Of a stretch of DNA of 30,597 nucleotides, positions 13,212 through 21,992 are shown piece after piece (positions within the stretch are counted from its first letter, which is position 1; each line of letters opens with the position of its first letter). The notes beneath the pieces are model-generated. The model saw nothing but the letters and a program-made list of their open reading frames with translations, did no database searches and had not been told where the DNA came from. The translations under genes and the position numbers were made by a program. The DNA comes from a virus: positions 1 through 30,597 of the IMG/VR virus record IMGVR_UViG_3300008267_000229. One strand, given 5' to 3'.

Positions 13212-13732
13212 AGGATCACCCATCCCGTGCCGGTACTCTGCACGGTTGCTGCGTTGTACGCCGTGAGGACGAGCGTCAGATTGCCGTCGATCGTCTCGCT
13301 GCCGTTGGCGTCGAGCGTCACAGTGTTGGCGCTGGCGTTGACGTGCTTCACGACGAAGATCTGTCCGGTCACGCCGGCGGCTGCGGGCAGGTTCACGGTC
13401 GCCGCGATCGTCGTCGGGTCCACGGCGATCGTGTAGTCCGTCGTCAGTGCCGTCGTGGACGCGGCGCCCACGCCGGCGGTGAATAGCCGGTAGGACATTA
13501 CCTGCGTCGTCGGCGCCGACCCGCCACCGCCGCCCGACGAGGTAATGGTCAGCTCCACCTCCTCGTTCGTCGGGTCGTCCACCATAGTGTACGAGATGCC
13601 GCTGCCCGCCACGAACCGGATCGCGCGGCGCTTGTACTCGGTCGTCCCGCCGCCCGTAGCAGGGAGGCGCACGCCTACACGCGCGTTGCTGTTCGTGCGC
13701 GGCGGCATCAATGGACGGCGTGCTGCTGGCAT
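13208..13732 (-). CDS. Putative tail fibre protein
   Basis: A 174-residue protein. A basic start is followed by a beta segment (FVAGSGISYTMVDDPTNEEV), a Gly/Ser linker (SSGGGGGSAP) near residue 70, and a C-terminal domain about 110-174 (GQIFVVKHVNASANTVTLDA, ETIDGNLTLVLTAYNAATVQ, TGWVIL). The C-terminal domain is widespread at ends of phage tail-fibre proteins. ATG 13732 lies three bases after the previous stop and depends on coupling. Confidence 0.7.
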   Translation of the reverse strand: MPAARRPLMPPRTNSNARVGVRLPATGGGTTEYKRRAIRFVAGSGISYTMVDDPTNEEVELTITSSGGGGGSAPTTQVMSYRLFTAGVGAASTTALTTDYTIAVDPTTIAATVNLPAAAGVTGQIFVVKHVNASANTVTLDANGSETIDGNLTLVLTAYNAATVQSTGTGWVIL

Positions 13733-13735
13733 GGC

Positions 13736-15577
13736 CTACAGACTATCCCGCGCAGGATCCTCGAGGATGAGGAGCGAGAGGCCGATGGAGCCCGAGCTGT
13801 CCCACTGCACCTCACGCACGAGGGCCACCTGAGCGGACAAACCGATCTCGCTGTCCGTCACTACGACGACATCACCGCGCGAAATCTCGTCGTAGGACGC
13901 ACCCGACACGACATAATCCACCGTCCTGCGGGCGAGGGCGTACGCCTTCGCTTGAACATTTAGGATAGCGTCAGCGGTCGCCACGTCCCAGATGATCGTG
14001 GAGTCCGTCGTCATCTCGCGGACGCCCGTGTCTCGCGTCGTGCGATACCGCGCCTGGGACACAGCGCACAGGTACGAGGCGCGGGTACTCGGGTCCGTGC
14101 TGTCGTACGTGGCGTCGAGCGCGCGGTACTGCATCGAGACGTTGGTGCGTCGGTTGAAGCAGAAGTTGAGACGGAACTTGTTCGCAATCTTGCTGCTGTC
14201 TACCTTCACACGGGAGGCGCGCTGCGTCGTCGGGTCAGCGTCGGCGTCGATCGTCCAGCGGGCGTCCCGCGCCGTCGCGTCGTAGCGCCACACGACAGGG
14301 TAGAGCCCTTCCGGTCCCGTCGCCAGCGAGCAGGGCAGGATCGGCAGGAGGTTGGCCGAGAGCCATTCCCAGATGTTCACGCGCGCGTCGATCGCGCAGT
14401 CGATGCGGAAGGTGTTCAGCAGCGCCGCGGCGGTCGCGCACCGCCCCGCGTCTACCTGCATGCCCGTCTCACGCAGGAGGTACGTCAGCACGTCGCCGGC
14501 GCCTCGTACCAGCTGCCCGTCGTCGCCCACCATGCCGCCGCCCTCGTCGCTCCGGGTGCGGTCGTACCATCCGACATAGAGCGGGACGTACAGGAGCCCG
14601 CCGTTCTCGTCGGAGTACGAACGGTACGAGTCGTCGTCCAGCTCGATGTTCATGTAGTTGGATCCGAGCGTGCAGACGTTCACGCCGTTCACGGCGACCG
14701 CCGCACTACCTGCCGTGTCTCCACGCGCCACCCCGGGGCAGACCGCCACCGTGCGCCCTCGGGCGTCGGTCCAATGCTCCACGAGAAAGCCATTGTCCTG
14801 CGGGTCAAGCGCCGAGAAGCCGCCTTTGTAGAAGTTCCACGTCTGGTTCTGGATCGACTCCGTGTACAGGTACACGGTATCGGCCTGGACGCGGTGCCCT
14901 GCGATGATGATCACCGGCCCCGGGTCCGCAGCGGTTCCGCTCGGGCCTCGATCCCGCGAGATGTGTACGGCGATGCTCCCCTCCCACGCAGGATCAGAGA
15001 GGCCGGTCGTGCGCCCCGGGCGACCGAACACGACAGGGTAGACGAGGTTTGCATCCTCGGGACGCAGCGACGAATAGAAGTCCGGCAGCGTGCCAGACCA
15101 TCCGGCGAAGTACGTGCTTTGGAGCGAGTCCGGCCATGTCGAGGAGGAGACCTCCTTCCCCGGCGCTGGGATCTGCACGTCACTCTGCCAGATCTCATCC
15201 TGCAACGAGAAGTCCACCGGCTCCCACTCGGCACCGTACTCGGGATCGGTCACGCGCCCGACGAGGCGCACGCGGCGTTGCTCGTACGTCTGTCCCTCGC
15301 GCCAGAGGGCGAGCGTCCCCGTGCATCCCTCGAGGCGATGCCCTGCCGCCACCAGCGAGGGAACGTCCACGCCGAGGACAGCCGAGACGCTGACGTTCGC
15401 CTGCGGGATCTGCGAGTCCAGAAGCTCGAGCGCCTCGGAAAAGGTCATCTCCTGTAGGGCGCCGGCGTAGTGGAGATCTCCCAGCACCGACGAGGTCACC
15501 GTCAGATCATCCGTCGAGAGGCGCAGCGTCTTCCCCGCGAACTCGAGGTCGAGCAGCCAGTAGCACGCGCCGCTCAC
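13736..15577 (-). CDS. Tail-tip / baseplate hub-like protein
   Basis: A 613-residue protein beginning MSGACYWLLDLEFAGKTL. The N-terminal third has strand patterns of tail hub proteins (LRLSTDDLTVTSSVLGDL, YAGALQEMTFSEALELLD, RRVRLVGRVTDPEYG). A helical central region contains LTYLLRETGMQVDAGRCA, and the C-terminus is beta-rich (GDVVVVTDSEIGLSAQVALV). It follows the large tail protein and precedes the fibres, the usual place of the hub or tip attachment protein. Sequence alone does not settle the exact counterpart. Its ATG overlaps the preceding stop as ATGA. Confidence 0.65.
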   Translation of the reverse strand: MSGACYWLLDLEFAGKTLRLSTDDLTVTSSVLGDLHYAGALQEMTFSEALELLDSQIPQANVSVSAVLGVDVPSLVAAGHRLEGCTGTLALWREGQTYEQRRVRLVGRVTDPEYGAEWEPVDFSLQDEIWQSDVQIPAPGKEVSSSTWPDSLQSTYFAGWSGTLPDFYSSLRPEDANLVYPVVFGRPGRTTGLSDPAWEGSIAVHISRDRGPSGTAADPGPVIIIAGHRVQADTVYLYTESIQNQTWNFYKGGFSALDPQDNGFLVEHWTDARGRTVAVCPGVARGDTAGSAAVAVNGVNVCTLGSNYMNIELDDDSYRSYSDENGGLLYVPLYVGWYDRTRSDEGGGMVGDDGQLVRGAGDVLTYLLRETGMQVDAGRCATAAALLNTFRIDCAIDARVNIWEWLSANLLPILPCSLATGPEGLYPVVWRYDATARDARWTIDADADPTTQRASRVKVDSSKIANKFRLNFCFNRRTNVSMQYRALDATYDSTDPSTRASYLCAVSQARYRTTRDTGVREMTTDSTIIWDVATADAILNVQAKAYALARRTVDYVVSGASYDEISRGDVVVVTDSEIGLSAQVALVREVQWDSSGSIGLSLLILEDPARDSL

Positions 15578-18500
15578 AGCTCCTCCTCGATCCGCACCCG
15601 GGCGACTCGGTAGACTTCACCGCTCGGGTCTTCGAACTCGGAGCCCTGCACCGTATCCACCTGGAGCGTCTCGCTTCGGATGCGTCCGTACAGCTGGAGC
15701 GAAGGCGAGACGATCGTCCGCACCGTCGTGCCGCCCGTCATGGTCGCGATCTGCGGGAGGTACACGATCGGCGTCACCGCACCGTCGAGCTGCTCCATGA
15801 GCCCGAGCAGGGAGGGCGCCACGTCCGCAGGAGAGGCGATGCCACCGCCACCCGCGTGGAGGCGCACGTAGTCCACGTCGTTGCGCGCGATCGCGGTGCC
15901 ATCGACGCCCTCCTCCCACGCGATCTCGACAGCGCGGCGTGCCGGTCCCGTGCGCTGCACGCGTCGGGCGCCTCCACGCACTTCCGTGAGCTCGTACGCC
16001 GGCGTCATGCTCTGCGCCCTCGAGGCGCTGTACTGCTGCCCGAAGACGTGGAGGTATCCCTGCACGACGCAGCCCACCTCGAAGTACCCCTCGTACGTAC
16101 TCTGCACAGGGATGCGGAGCCGGTAGGCCGAGTACTCCACCGTCGTCGTCTCGGCTGCGATCACCGTCACGCTCGGCATCCAGATCTGTGCGTCATTGCC
16201 ACTCGTCGGATCACCCGCGAGCGTCGTGATCGTCGCGCGCACCTTCGTACCGGCGCCGACGCTGGCGCCTGCCCACACGCCCGGAGTCGATACAGAGATC
16301 GGACGCACACGCGTGCCGCCCGACATGACGAACCGTGCGCCGGCGAGCTCATTCGCAAGCAGCATGCGCGTGGCAATGGCCGAGCTGCCGAGCGGCGCGT
16401 CGGCCGTCACGATCTCATCGTCCCGCAGGAAGCCGAGGCCCGTCTGTCCGGTCGCAGCGTCCACCGTGGCGATGGACTGCCAGACGCCCGCGCCGTCTCG
16501 GCCCTCCCAGTACGCCGTGCGGAAGTTGATCCCGGCGAGGTGGAGGCAGCGTACCGGCCCGAGGAAGGGCGAGGTGACAGTCGGGTCGAGCTCCCACGCG
16601 ATGATCTGCTCGCTGGCTGTCGTCGTCGAGCGCCACGTCCGACGAGGCGAAGGCTCTTCCTCGACGTGGACCGCGCGCACTGGGAACCGGTAGTCGGTGG
16701 CGATCGTCCACGTATCCGAGCGGTACGCCGGCCCATCCGTGCCGTACACCTCGAGGCCACCCACCGCATAGACGGGCGTCGGCGCGAGGTCGCGCGGGAG
16801 GAGGTCCGCAGGGTTCGCCGGCGGCGTATAGATCTGCGTCTGTCCCGTGCCCGCGTACTGATCCGAGACGTACGCCATGCTGCGCCACGTCTGGTTCACG
16901 GCTACGCCGGCGCCGACACCCGAGAGGAACTGCACGCGATGCGTCGTAGAGGCGCCCTGCACGAGCGCGGCGGTTGTGCCTACCTGCACCCATGCGCGAT
17001 CTTCGGCATCGCCTCGCGCCCCTGACGCGTACCATGCCGTCGTGCGCCCGTTGTTGCCGCTGACGAGGCGGCAGCCCACCGAGATGCGGAGCCACACGCC
17101 CGTCGTCGCTGCGGTCGTGTTCACCGTCGCGATCGTCACGGCACCGGTCACGTCGAGCAGGGAGATCGTCGTCGGCGTTGCGACGATCGACGCCTCGAAG
17201 CTGTCAGGTCCAGCCACGCCGGCGCGGACACGCACGGTCGCAGCGCCCGTCGTCACGGACACCCACGCCTCCGCGATCACGCCCTGCGCCATCGTGCCTG
17301 AGGGCGATCCGGTCCACGTCGCGGAGTCACCGACGCCGCCCGTCACCGTCATGCCCGTGGCAGACAGCGCGACAGTCGGAGCGCCCGTGGAGGTGTACGC
17401 CCAGCTCGTCGCGTCCTGCACGTCGGGCAGATCGTAGGGTAGCCACGTCCGCTCCCACGTCACCATCGTGTCATGGGTGATCGGACCCGTCAGGGACGGC
17501 AGCGGGACGCTCGCCCACCCGCCCGCTGTGAGGATGGCGATGGATGCCTCAGCCGTCGCGGCTACCGAGTTGTGCTGGTGGGAGAGGACGAGGCGCCCAC
17601 GCTGCCAGCACGCCGAGAAGTAGCGTGGGTGCGTGCTACCGCTGCGTCCCTGCCAAAGCATCGCCTTGGTCGTCTGCTGCGAGCTCGAGCCGGTGCCGCT
17701 CCATTGGCTGTCAGCATAATCGTCCGTGTATCGAACAGCGATGGCGTCGTCGCCAGCAGCGGACACGTCGCGCCCGTAGGCGTACACGCGCCCCACGTCG
17801 TCAGCGACCAGTGCCATCTCGCCGTCGTTGAAGCCACCCGCGGCGCTTGTCGCCCACGACATCGGGTTGCTCGCGTCCTGCATACGGACCTCGGTCGCAC
17901 TGAGGAACAGCGAGTACGCCGAGCCGATGCGCCGGCTCCACGGGCGGCGCAGGATGCCGTAAGTAGCGTGCGTCTCCTCGCGGACGTACGAGATGATGAA
18001 GCCATCAGCGATGGCGACTACGTCACCGAGGCCACCATGGTTCGCCTCGTCGGCGCCGCTGAACTGATCTACGAGCTGGAAGGAGGCGCCGAGGTCCGCG
18101 CTCGCATACTGCGCGAGTCGAGGATCATAGGCCACCGATGTATCCACGATGTCCACGAGGAGGACGATCTGCCCGCCGTAGTAGGCGGCGCGCATGCGGC
18201 GCACGCTCTTGGATACCGTCGAGATCGATGCCTCAAGGCAGTACCGCTGGCCCGTCGTCCACGTCGCTCCGTCGTCGTCCGAGTAGGACATCCACACGTT
18301 CACCGTCGAGGAGGTGGAGTCCTCGACGCAGAAGAAGCAGAGGATGCGCCCGCTCGGCAGTTGCACCAGCGCCGGCTTCGCGCCCGTTGTGTAGACGGCA
18401 CCGATCGTCACGGCGTGCGAGAACACCAGCACGTCCGACCAGCTCGACGCCGACGAGGCGCGCCGCGAGGCGCGGACAGCCCCGCCCGTCTGGTCCTCGT

Positions 18501-18894
18501 AGGCCACCAGCAGACCATCGTCTGCGGTCGAGAGGATCACGGCATCTCGGTAGTCGTTCGCAGTGGTCGTGTACCGCACCGAGCCCCAGCCCGTGAGCGT
18601 CTGCGGGACATCCCACCCGCGCCACAGGGTCGCGCCCTGGTCACGCCACACGAAGCCGGCGCCCTCGAGCCCCGGCATGCCGGCACGGAGGGTCTGCACC
18701 TCCACCGTCGTGCCGCTCTGCTCGCCCGTCGCCACCAGCGTGGCATACGTGTCCTGCGAGGCCACCGCCTCCCCGGGCATCGGTCCCGCCTGCGTGGCGG
18801 TCGAGAGCGTCGAGGAGTAGGCGCCCTCGTACGTGAGGCGCGGATCAGGGATCAGGAGGCCGCGGAGGTATGTGCGCGTCAGAGCCGTCGCCAT
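15574..18894 (-). CDS. Large tail protein with sialidase-like propeller
   Basis: A 1106-residue protein, the largest in the genome. The first 450 residues look like a beta-propeller: an Asp-box SYSDDDGATWTTG at about 203-215, a degenerate one at 263-272 (YASADLGASF), and strand repeats such as GGQIVLLVDIV and GRVYAYGRDVS. Middle and C-terminal parts are beta-sandwich-like, Thr/Val rich, and end in VYRVARVRIEEEL. Asp boxes mark sialidases and other glycan-binding propellers, so this may bind or trim surface sugars; no catalytic set is evident. It follows the tape measure, as tip or distal-tail proteins do. Confidence 0.7.
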   Translation of the reverse strand: MATALTRTYLRGLLIPDPRLTYEGAYSSTLSTATQAGPMPGEAVASQDTYATLVATGEQSGTTVEVQTLRAGMPGLEGAGFVWRDQGATLWRGWDVPQTLTGWGSVRYTTTANDYRDAVILSTADDGLLVAYEDQTGGAVRASRRASSASSWSDVLVFSHAVTIGAVYTTGAKPALVQLPSGRILCFFCVEDSTSSTVNVWMSYSDDDGATWTTGQRYCLEASISTVSKSVRRMRAAYYGGQIVLLVDIVDTSVAYDPRLAQYASADLGASFQLVDQFSGADEANHGGLGDVVAIADGFIISYVREETHATYGILRRPWSRRIGSAYSLFLSATEVRMQDASNPMSWATSAAGGFNDGEMALVADDVGRVYAYGRDVSAAGDDAIAVRYTDDYADSQWSGTGSSSQQTTKAMLWQGRSGSTHPRYFSACWQRGRLVLSHQHNSVAATAEASIAILTAGGWASVPLPSLTGPITHDTMVTWERTWLPYDLPDVQDATSWAYTSTGAPTVALSATGMTVTGGVGDSATWTGSPSGTMAQGVIAEAWVSVTTGAATVRVRAGVAGPDSFEASIVATPTTISLLDVTGAVTIATVNTTAATTGVWLRISVGCRLVSGNNGRTTAWYASGARGDAEDRAWVQVGTTAALVQGASTTHRVQFLSGVGAGVAVNQTWRSMAYVSDQYAGTGQTQIYTPPANPADLLPRDLAPTPVYAVGGLEVYGTDGPAYRSDTWTIATDYRFPVRAVHVEEEPSPRRTWRSTTTASEQIIAWELDPTVTSPFLGPVRCLHLAGINFRTAYWEGRDGAGVWQSIATVDAATGQTGLGFLRDDEIVTADAPLGSSAIATRMLLANELAGARFVMSGGTRVRPISVSTPGVWAGASVGAGTKVRATITTLAGDPTSGNDAQIWMPSVTVIAAETTTVEYSAYRLRIPVQSTYEGYFEVGCVVQGYLHVFGQQYSASRAQSMTPAYELTEVRGGARRVQRTGPARRAVEIAWEEGVDGTAIARNDVDYVRLHAGGGGIASPADVAPSLLGLMEQLDGAVTPIVYLPQIATMTGGTTVRTIVSPSLQLYGRIRSETLQVDTVQGSEFEDPSGEVYRVARVRIEEEL

Positions 18895-18895
18895 G

Positions 18896-20779
18896 TCAGA
18901 GTGCCTCCCGCATGCCTACCGTGCGCGCTCCCCTTATCTCGACAGCCAACGGCGACCCCATTCTGAGGTTCTGTTTGATGAAGTCGTTGTAGACACGGTG
19001 CCTGTATTGCTGAACGATAACCATAGGTTGAGGTGTCTGCGGGATGCCGGCATTCGCTGCGCGCACTGCCTGCTCCCCACCGATCGCGTTGACCCCCGAG
19101 CGGGACAGCACGCCCTCCCCGCGCACGAGGCGCGCATTCACCTCGTCGGGCGGCGCGCCGACGATGCCTCCCGCGTGGAAGGCCGGCTGCTGTGCCGCGA
19201 TGGTCGCCACCTGAGCAGCACCCGCAGCACCTGCCACCGCAGCAGCGATCGGGTTGGGGAGGCTCGCGGTCACTGCGGCGGCGGTGTTGATAATCGCCTC
19301 TGCGAGCTTCGCCGCCTTCGCAACCTCGAACGCCTGGATCGCAGCGTTGCGCTGCGCGGCTACGCGCTCCTGTAGTGCCGCCTTCTCGCTCGCGGTGAGC
19401 ATCTCGCTCTGATCCGCGAGCTGCTGCTGGAGTCGCCCGAGAGAGTCGGCGCTTGAGGTGGCGAGCGCGTCGAGTCCCTGCCCGACCGAGCCGATACCCT
19501 GCGCGATCAGCTGCGCGTTCTCGATCGCCGCAGCGGCCTCGGCCTCGCGTGCTGCCGTCGCCTTCTCGGCCTCCTCCTCGCGCGCGGCCTGACGGATCTG
19601 TGCGAGCTGCGCCTGAAGATCGGCCTCGGCGTCGAGGATCGCCTGAGCGCCGGCGGCACGAGCTGCGGCGGCTTCGGACTCGGTCAGTCCGAGGTATTCC
19701 ACCTGCTGGGTCAGTTCGCGGAGCTGCTGGATGCGCTGCTCCCCGGAGGCGCGCAGCTTCTCCTCTTCCGACAGGAACGAGGACTGGTTCGCGGTGAGGC
19801 GCTCCATGCCCGCCGCGTAGTCCAGCACGGCCCGAGTGTACGCAGCCCGCGATTGCTCGCGCTCACGCTCGGCCTGTTCCGCAGCCCGTGCGGCCTCCTC
19901 GGCGGCGCGCTGCTCTTCCGCGAGGCGGCGCTCGGCGTCGGCCTGTCGCTGATCCGCTCGGATGCCTGCGAACCGTGCGCGCGTCAGACCTTCCGCCGTG
20001 GAGATCTGATCGTTCATCTTCTCGGTGAGTGCAGTCAGCTCTCGATCAATCCTCCGATAAGCTTCGGCTTCTGCGGTGTTGAGCCCCTTTCCAGCAGCAG
20101 CGGCGGCAGCTTCTCGCTTCTTTGCCTCGAGGTATTGGATCTGCTCTCGATACGCCGCACGGATCGCGTCCGTGCGGTCGCGAACGGCGAGCTCCTCCTC
20201 GGTCGTCATACCGGTTGCGAGTGCTTCCTCGTCTGCGAGATCGCGCGTGACGCGTGTCAGTTCTTTTGTGCGATCGATAGCAGCATCAGCGAGACGCGCA
20301 GCCTCCTCGTTCTTCTGGTTGACGTTCTCCAGTTCTGCCGCGAGGTACTGGTACGCAGCGGCGCCCGCCGCCACTGCCGCTGCGACAGGCCCGAGGATGG
20401 CGAGAAGGCGCGTGCCACCCATCGCCGCGATCTCGAAGCCGTCCGCAATGTCCGCAGCGCCTCGGGCTACGCCACCCAGCCCGGGCACGACGAGGTCGAG
20501 GACGCCCGCCACCTTCCCGGCGTTGCTTCCGAACTTCCCGATCTTGTCGCCCACATCGCCGGCAGCGTCTGCCGCCTTCTTCGACGCGGCGGCGGTCTGC
20601 TCCATCGCGCGCTTCGTTGCAGCGGCGCTGTCCTTCGACGCCTTCTCCGCTGCCTTGATCGACGCCTGCAAGTCCTTGACGATGAGCTTCGCCGTGTCGG
20701 CAGTCATGCCCTGCACGGATGCAAGTTGCGCCTCGAGGTTCGCCAGCGAGGCCGATACGGTCAGGTTGATGTCAGCCAC
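18896..20779 (-). CDS. Tail tape measure protein
   Basis: A 627-residue protein. Residues 1-90 are helical (LEAQLASVQGMTADTAKLIV, KRAMEQTAAASKKAADAAGD). A hydrophobic segment covers about 92-145 (VLDLVVPGLGGVARGAADIA, LGPVAAAVAAGAAAY), followed by a long coiled coil and a second hydrophobic part near 490-545 (NTAAAVTASLPNPIAAAVAG). These are hallmarks of tape measures. At the usual 0.15 nm per residue it predicts a tail of about 94 nm. Start 20779 overlaps the upstream gene by eight bases. Its C-terminus (AFHAGGIVGAPPDE, VNAIGGEQAVRAANAG) is typical. Confidence 0.92.
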   Translation of the reverse strand: MADINLTVSASLANLEAQLASVQGMTADTAKLIVKDLQASIKAAEKASKDSAAATKRAMEQTAAASKKAADAAGDVGDKIGKFGSNAGKVAGVLDLVVPGLGGVARGAADIADGFEIAAMGGTRLLAILGPVAAAVAAGAAAYQYLAAELENVNQKNEEAARLADAAIDRTKELTRVTRDLADEEALATGMTTEEELAVRDRTDAIRAAYREQIQYLEAKKREAAAAAAGKGLNTAEAEAYRRIDRELTALTEKMNDQISTAEGLTRARFAGIRADQRQADAERRLAEEQRAAEEAARAAEQAEREREQSRAAYTRAVLDYAAGMERLTANQSSFLSEEEKLRASGEQRIQQLRELTQQVEYLGLTESEAAAARAAGAQAILDAEADLQAQLAQIRQAAREEEAEKATAAREAEAAAAIENAQLIAQGIGSVGQGLDALATSSADSLGRLQQQLADQSEMLTASEKAALQERVAAQRNAAIQAFEVAKAAKLAEAIINTAAAVTASLPNPIAAAVAGAAGAAQVATIAAQQPAFHAGGIVGAPPDEVNARLVRGEGVLSRSGVNAIGGEQAVRAANAGIPQTPQPMVIVQQYRHRVYNDFIKQNLRMGSPLAVEIRGARTVGMREAL

Positions 20780-21353
20780 GCGGGCCTCCCTTTAGCGCCG
20801 CCTTCGTGGCACGCTGGATGCTCCGAATACTATCGCGCGCGCGCTTCTTTCCGGGCTTGATCACGTTCTCCTGCCACATGGACTTTCCATCGCTGGCCTT
20901 CGGGTTGGGGCGCACAGCGCGCACGCCCACCGGATCGCCGTTCTCGTCGAGCTTCGCGAAGCGGTAGCCTGGAGGCATCGCCTTGTTCTTCCTGTAGTAG
21001 TCGCGCACCTCGAAGTACTCGCTCTGTTGGGTGAGCTTCCGCGTCGAGAGGACCGACAGCGGCCCCGGGCGCTTGATCATGTAGGTGGCCTTCTCGGTCG
21101 CGTACACGACGCCCGTCACCTTGTCGGTCGTGAGGCGCATCTCCGTCTCGATGCTCTCCTGTGAGTCGCCCGATCGCTTGTCCACCTGATCATACCAGTC
21201 CTGGCGCGCATCCTCGGCCACCTCATCCACGAGCGCCTCGATGCCCGTAGCGAGTCCCTTTGACGCGGCGTTGAACGCGGCGCGTAGGCTCTTCTCCAGC
21301 GTGCCGTCTACGGCTACGGTCACCTTCCCGGATCCGTACACGACACGCGCCAT
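20772..21353 (-). CDS. HK97 gp10-like / tail completion protein candidate
   Basis: A 193-residue protein starting MARVVYGSGKVTVAVDGTLE. The helical N-terminal domain (VDEVAEDARQDWYDQVDKRSGDSQ) and following strands (GVVYATEKATYMI) resemble the HK97 gp10-like family of head-tail or tail-completion proteins; the C-terminus is basic. Such genes normally come before the tail-tube gene. Here it lies between the tail chaperones and the tape measure, so the name is tentative. ATG 21353 directly follows TGA of the chaperone frameshift extension. Confidence 0.5.
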   Translation of the reverse strand: MARVVYGSGKVTVAVDGTLEKSLRAAFNAASKGLATGIEALVDEVAEDARQDWYDQVDKRSGDSQESIETEMRLTTDKVTGVVYATEKATYMIKRPGPLSVLSTRKLTQQSEYFEVRDYYRKNKAMPPGYRFAKLDENGDPVGVRAVRPNPKASDGKSMWQENVIKPGKKRARDSIRSIQRATKAALKGGPRG

Positions 21354-21913
21354 TCAGCCTCCGAGCCCCCAGAACGAGGCGCCATCTGCCGTCACCGTAT
21401 CACCCGGGCGCGGCTGGAGCGGGCCTCGTGCTGCGCGCTTCGGCGGCGGCGTGTGCTTCGCCCGCCACCATCCCAGCACGCGTTCCTGCTGGTCCACGGT
21501 CCACCCATAGAACGCGTCCGGGTCGCCGGCGTAGGTGAGCCCGATCTCGAGGGCTACGGCGTCGAGTCCCCCTTCGGGGCCTCGATAAAATCCGCGTGGG
21601 ACTGTACCGCCTCCTCGCGCGGGTAGGAGTCCACGATCAGCGAGATCGCCTTCGACGCAGCCTCAGCCACCTCGGACTCCGAGACGCCGGCGGCGTGGAG
21701 CTCGTCACGCACCGCAGCACCGTACGCCATGCCGTCCCACTTGCACCCCGCGAGCGTGGCCTTGAGCGCGGGACGCCCCTGCCAACAGACACCGAGCGCG
21801 GCGCCCATGCCGAGCCATCCATCCTGCGCGAGTGCAAGCAACGCCTTCGTGCGCGCGGCGTGCGAGGCAGGTGCTGCGAGCGTGACAGTCTTCCCCTTGA
21901 TCGTGACTTCCAT
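21354..21913 (-). CDS. Tail assembly chaperone long form (-1 frameshift, GT-like)
   Basis: The frame one base back from the short chaperone stays open past its stop (21554) to a TGA at 21354. It encodes GLDAVALEIGLTYAGD, then DAFYGWTVDQQERVLGWWR and a Pro/Gly-rich end. This 65-75 codon extension has no ATG and no SD, and sits exactly where lambda G/GT-type fusions occur. The two frames overlap at about 21560-21595; possible slip sites on the coding strand are a run of five G (21572-21568) and four T (21590-21587). The fused product would be about 185 residues and should bind the tape measure and recruit tube subunits. Confidence 0.7.
21554..21913 (-). CDS. Tail assembly chaperone short form (G-like)
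   Basis: A 119-residue protein starting MEVTIKGKTVTLAAPASHAA. The start at 21913 is chosen for GAGAAGGAGAAGGAAG before ATG; a longer frame reaching 21982 would cross the hairpin. It is mostly helical (RTKALLALAQDGWLGMGAAL, VSESEVAEAASKAISLIV), small, and lies between tail tube and tape measure, the standard place of the tail assembly chaperone. Its C-terminus overlaps the -1 frame extension. Made after the tail-tube hairpin, so probably at reduced level. Confidence 0.8.
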   Translation of the reverse strand: MEVTIKGKTVTLAAPASHAARTKALLALAQDGWLGMGAALGVCWQGRPALKATLAGCKWDGMAYGAAVRDELHAAGVSESEVAEAASKAISLIVDSYPREEAVQSHADFIEAPKGDSTP

Positions 21914-21943
21914 CTTCCTTCTCCTTCTCGGCGCAAAACGAAC

Positions 21944-21976
21944 AGCGCCCGCCGTACCGTAGCACGACGGGCGCTT
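21944..21976 (-). terminator. Hairpin after the tail-tube gene
   Basis: AGCGCCCG (21944-21951) and CGGGCGCT (21968-21975) form a perfect 8-bp stem, with CGT/ACG pairing inside. In the leftward mRNA it starts 17 bases after the tail-tube stop and is followed by GTTCGTTTTGCG, which has a short U-run. It is probably a leaky terminator or RNA 3'-end stabiliser. The same arms recur after the major capsid gene. Confidence 0.65.
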
Positions 21977-21992
21977 CCCCACCTACGTCGGA

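Noticed and set aside
17473-18966. Rightward open frame of about 497 codons opposite the large tail protein
   Set aside because: Antisense to a well-supported late gene, product is Arg/His-rich low-complexity, no SD.
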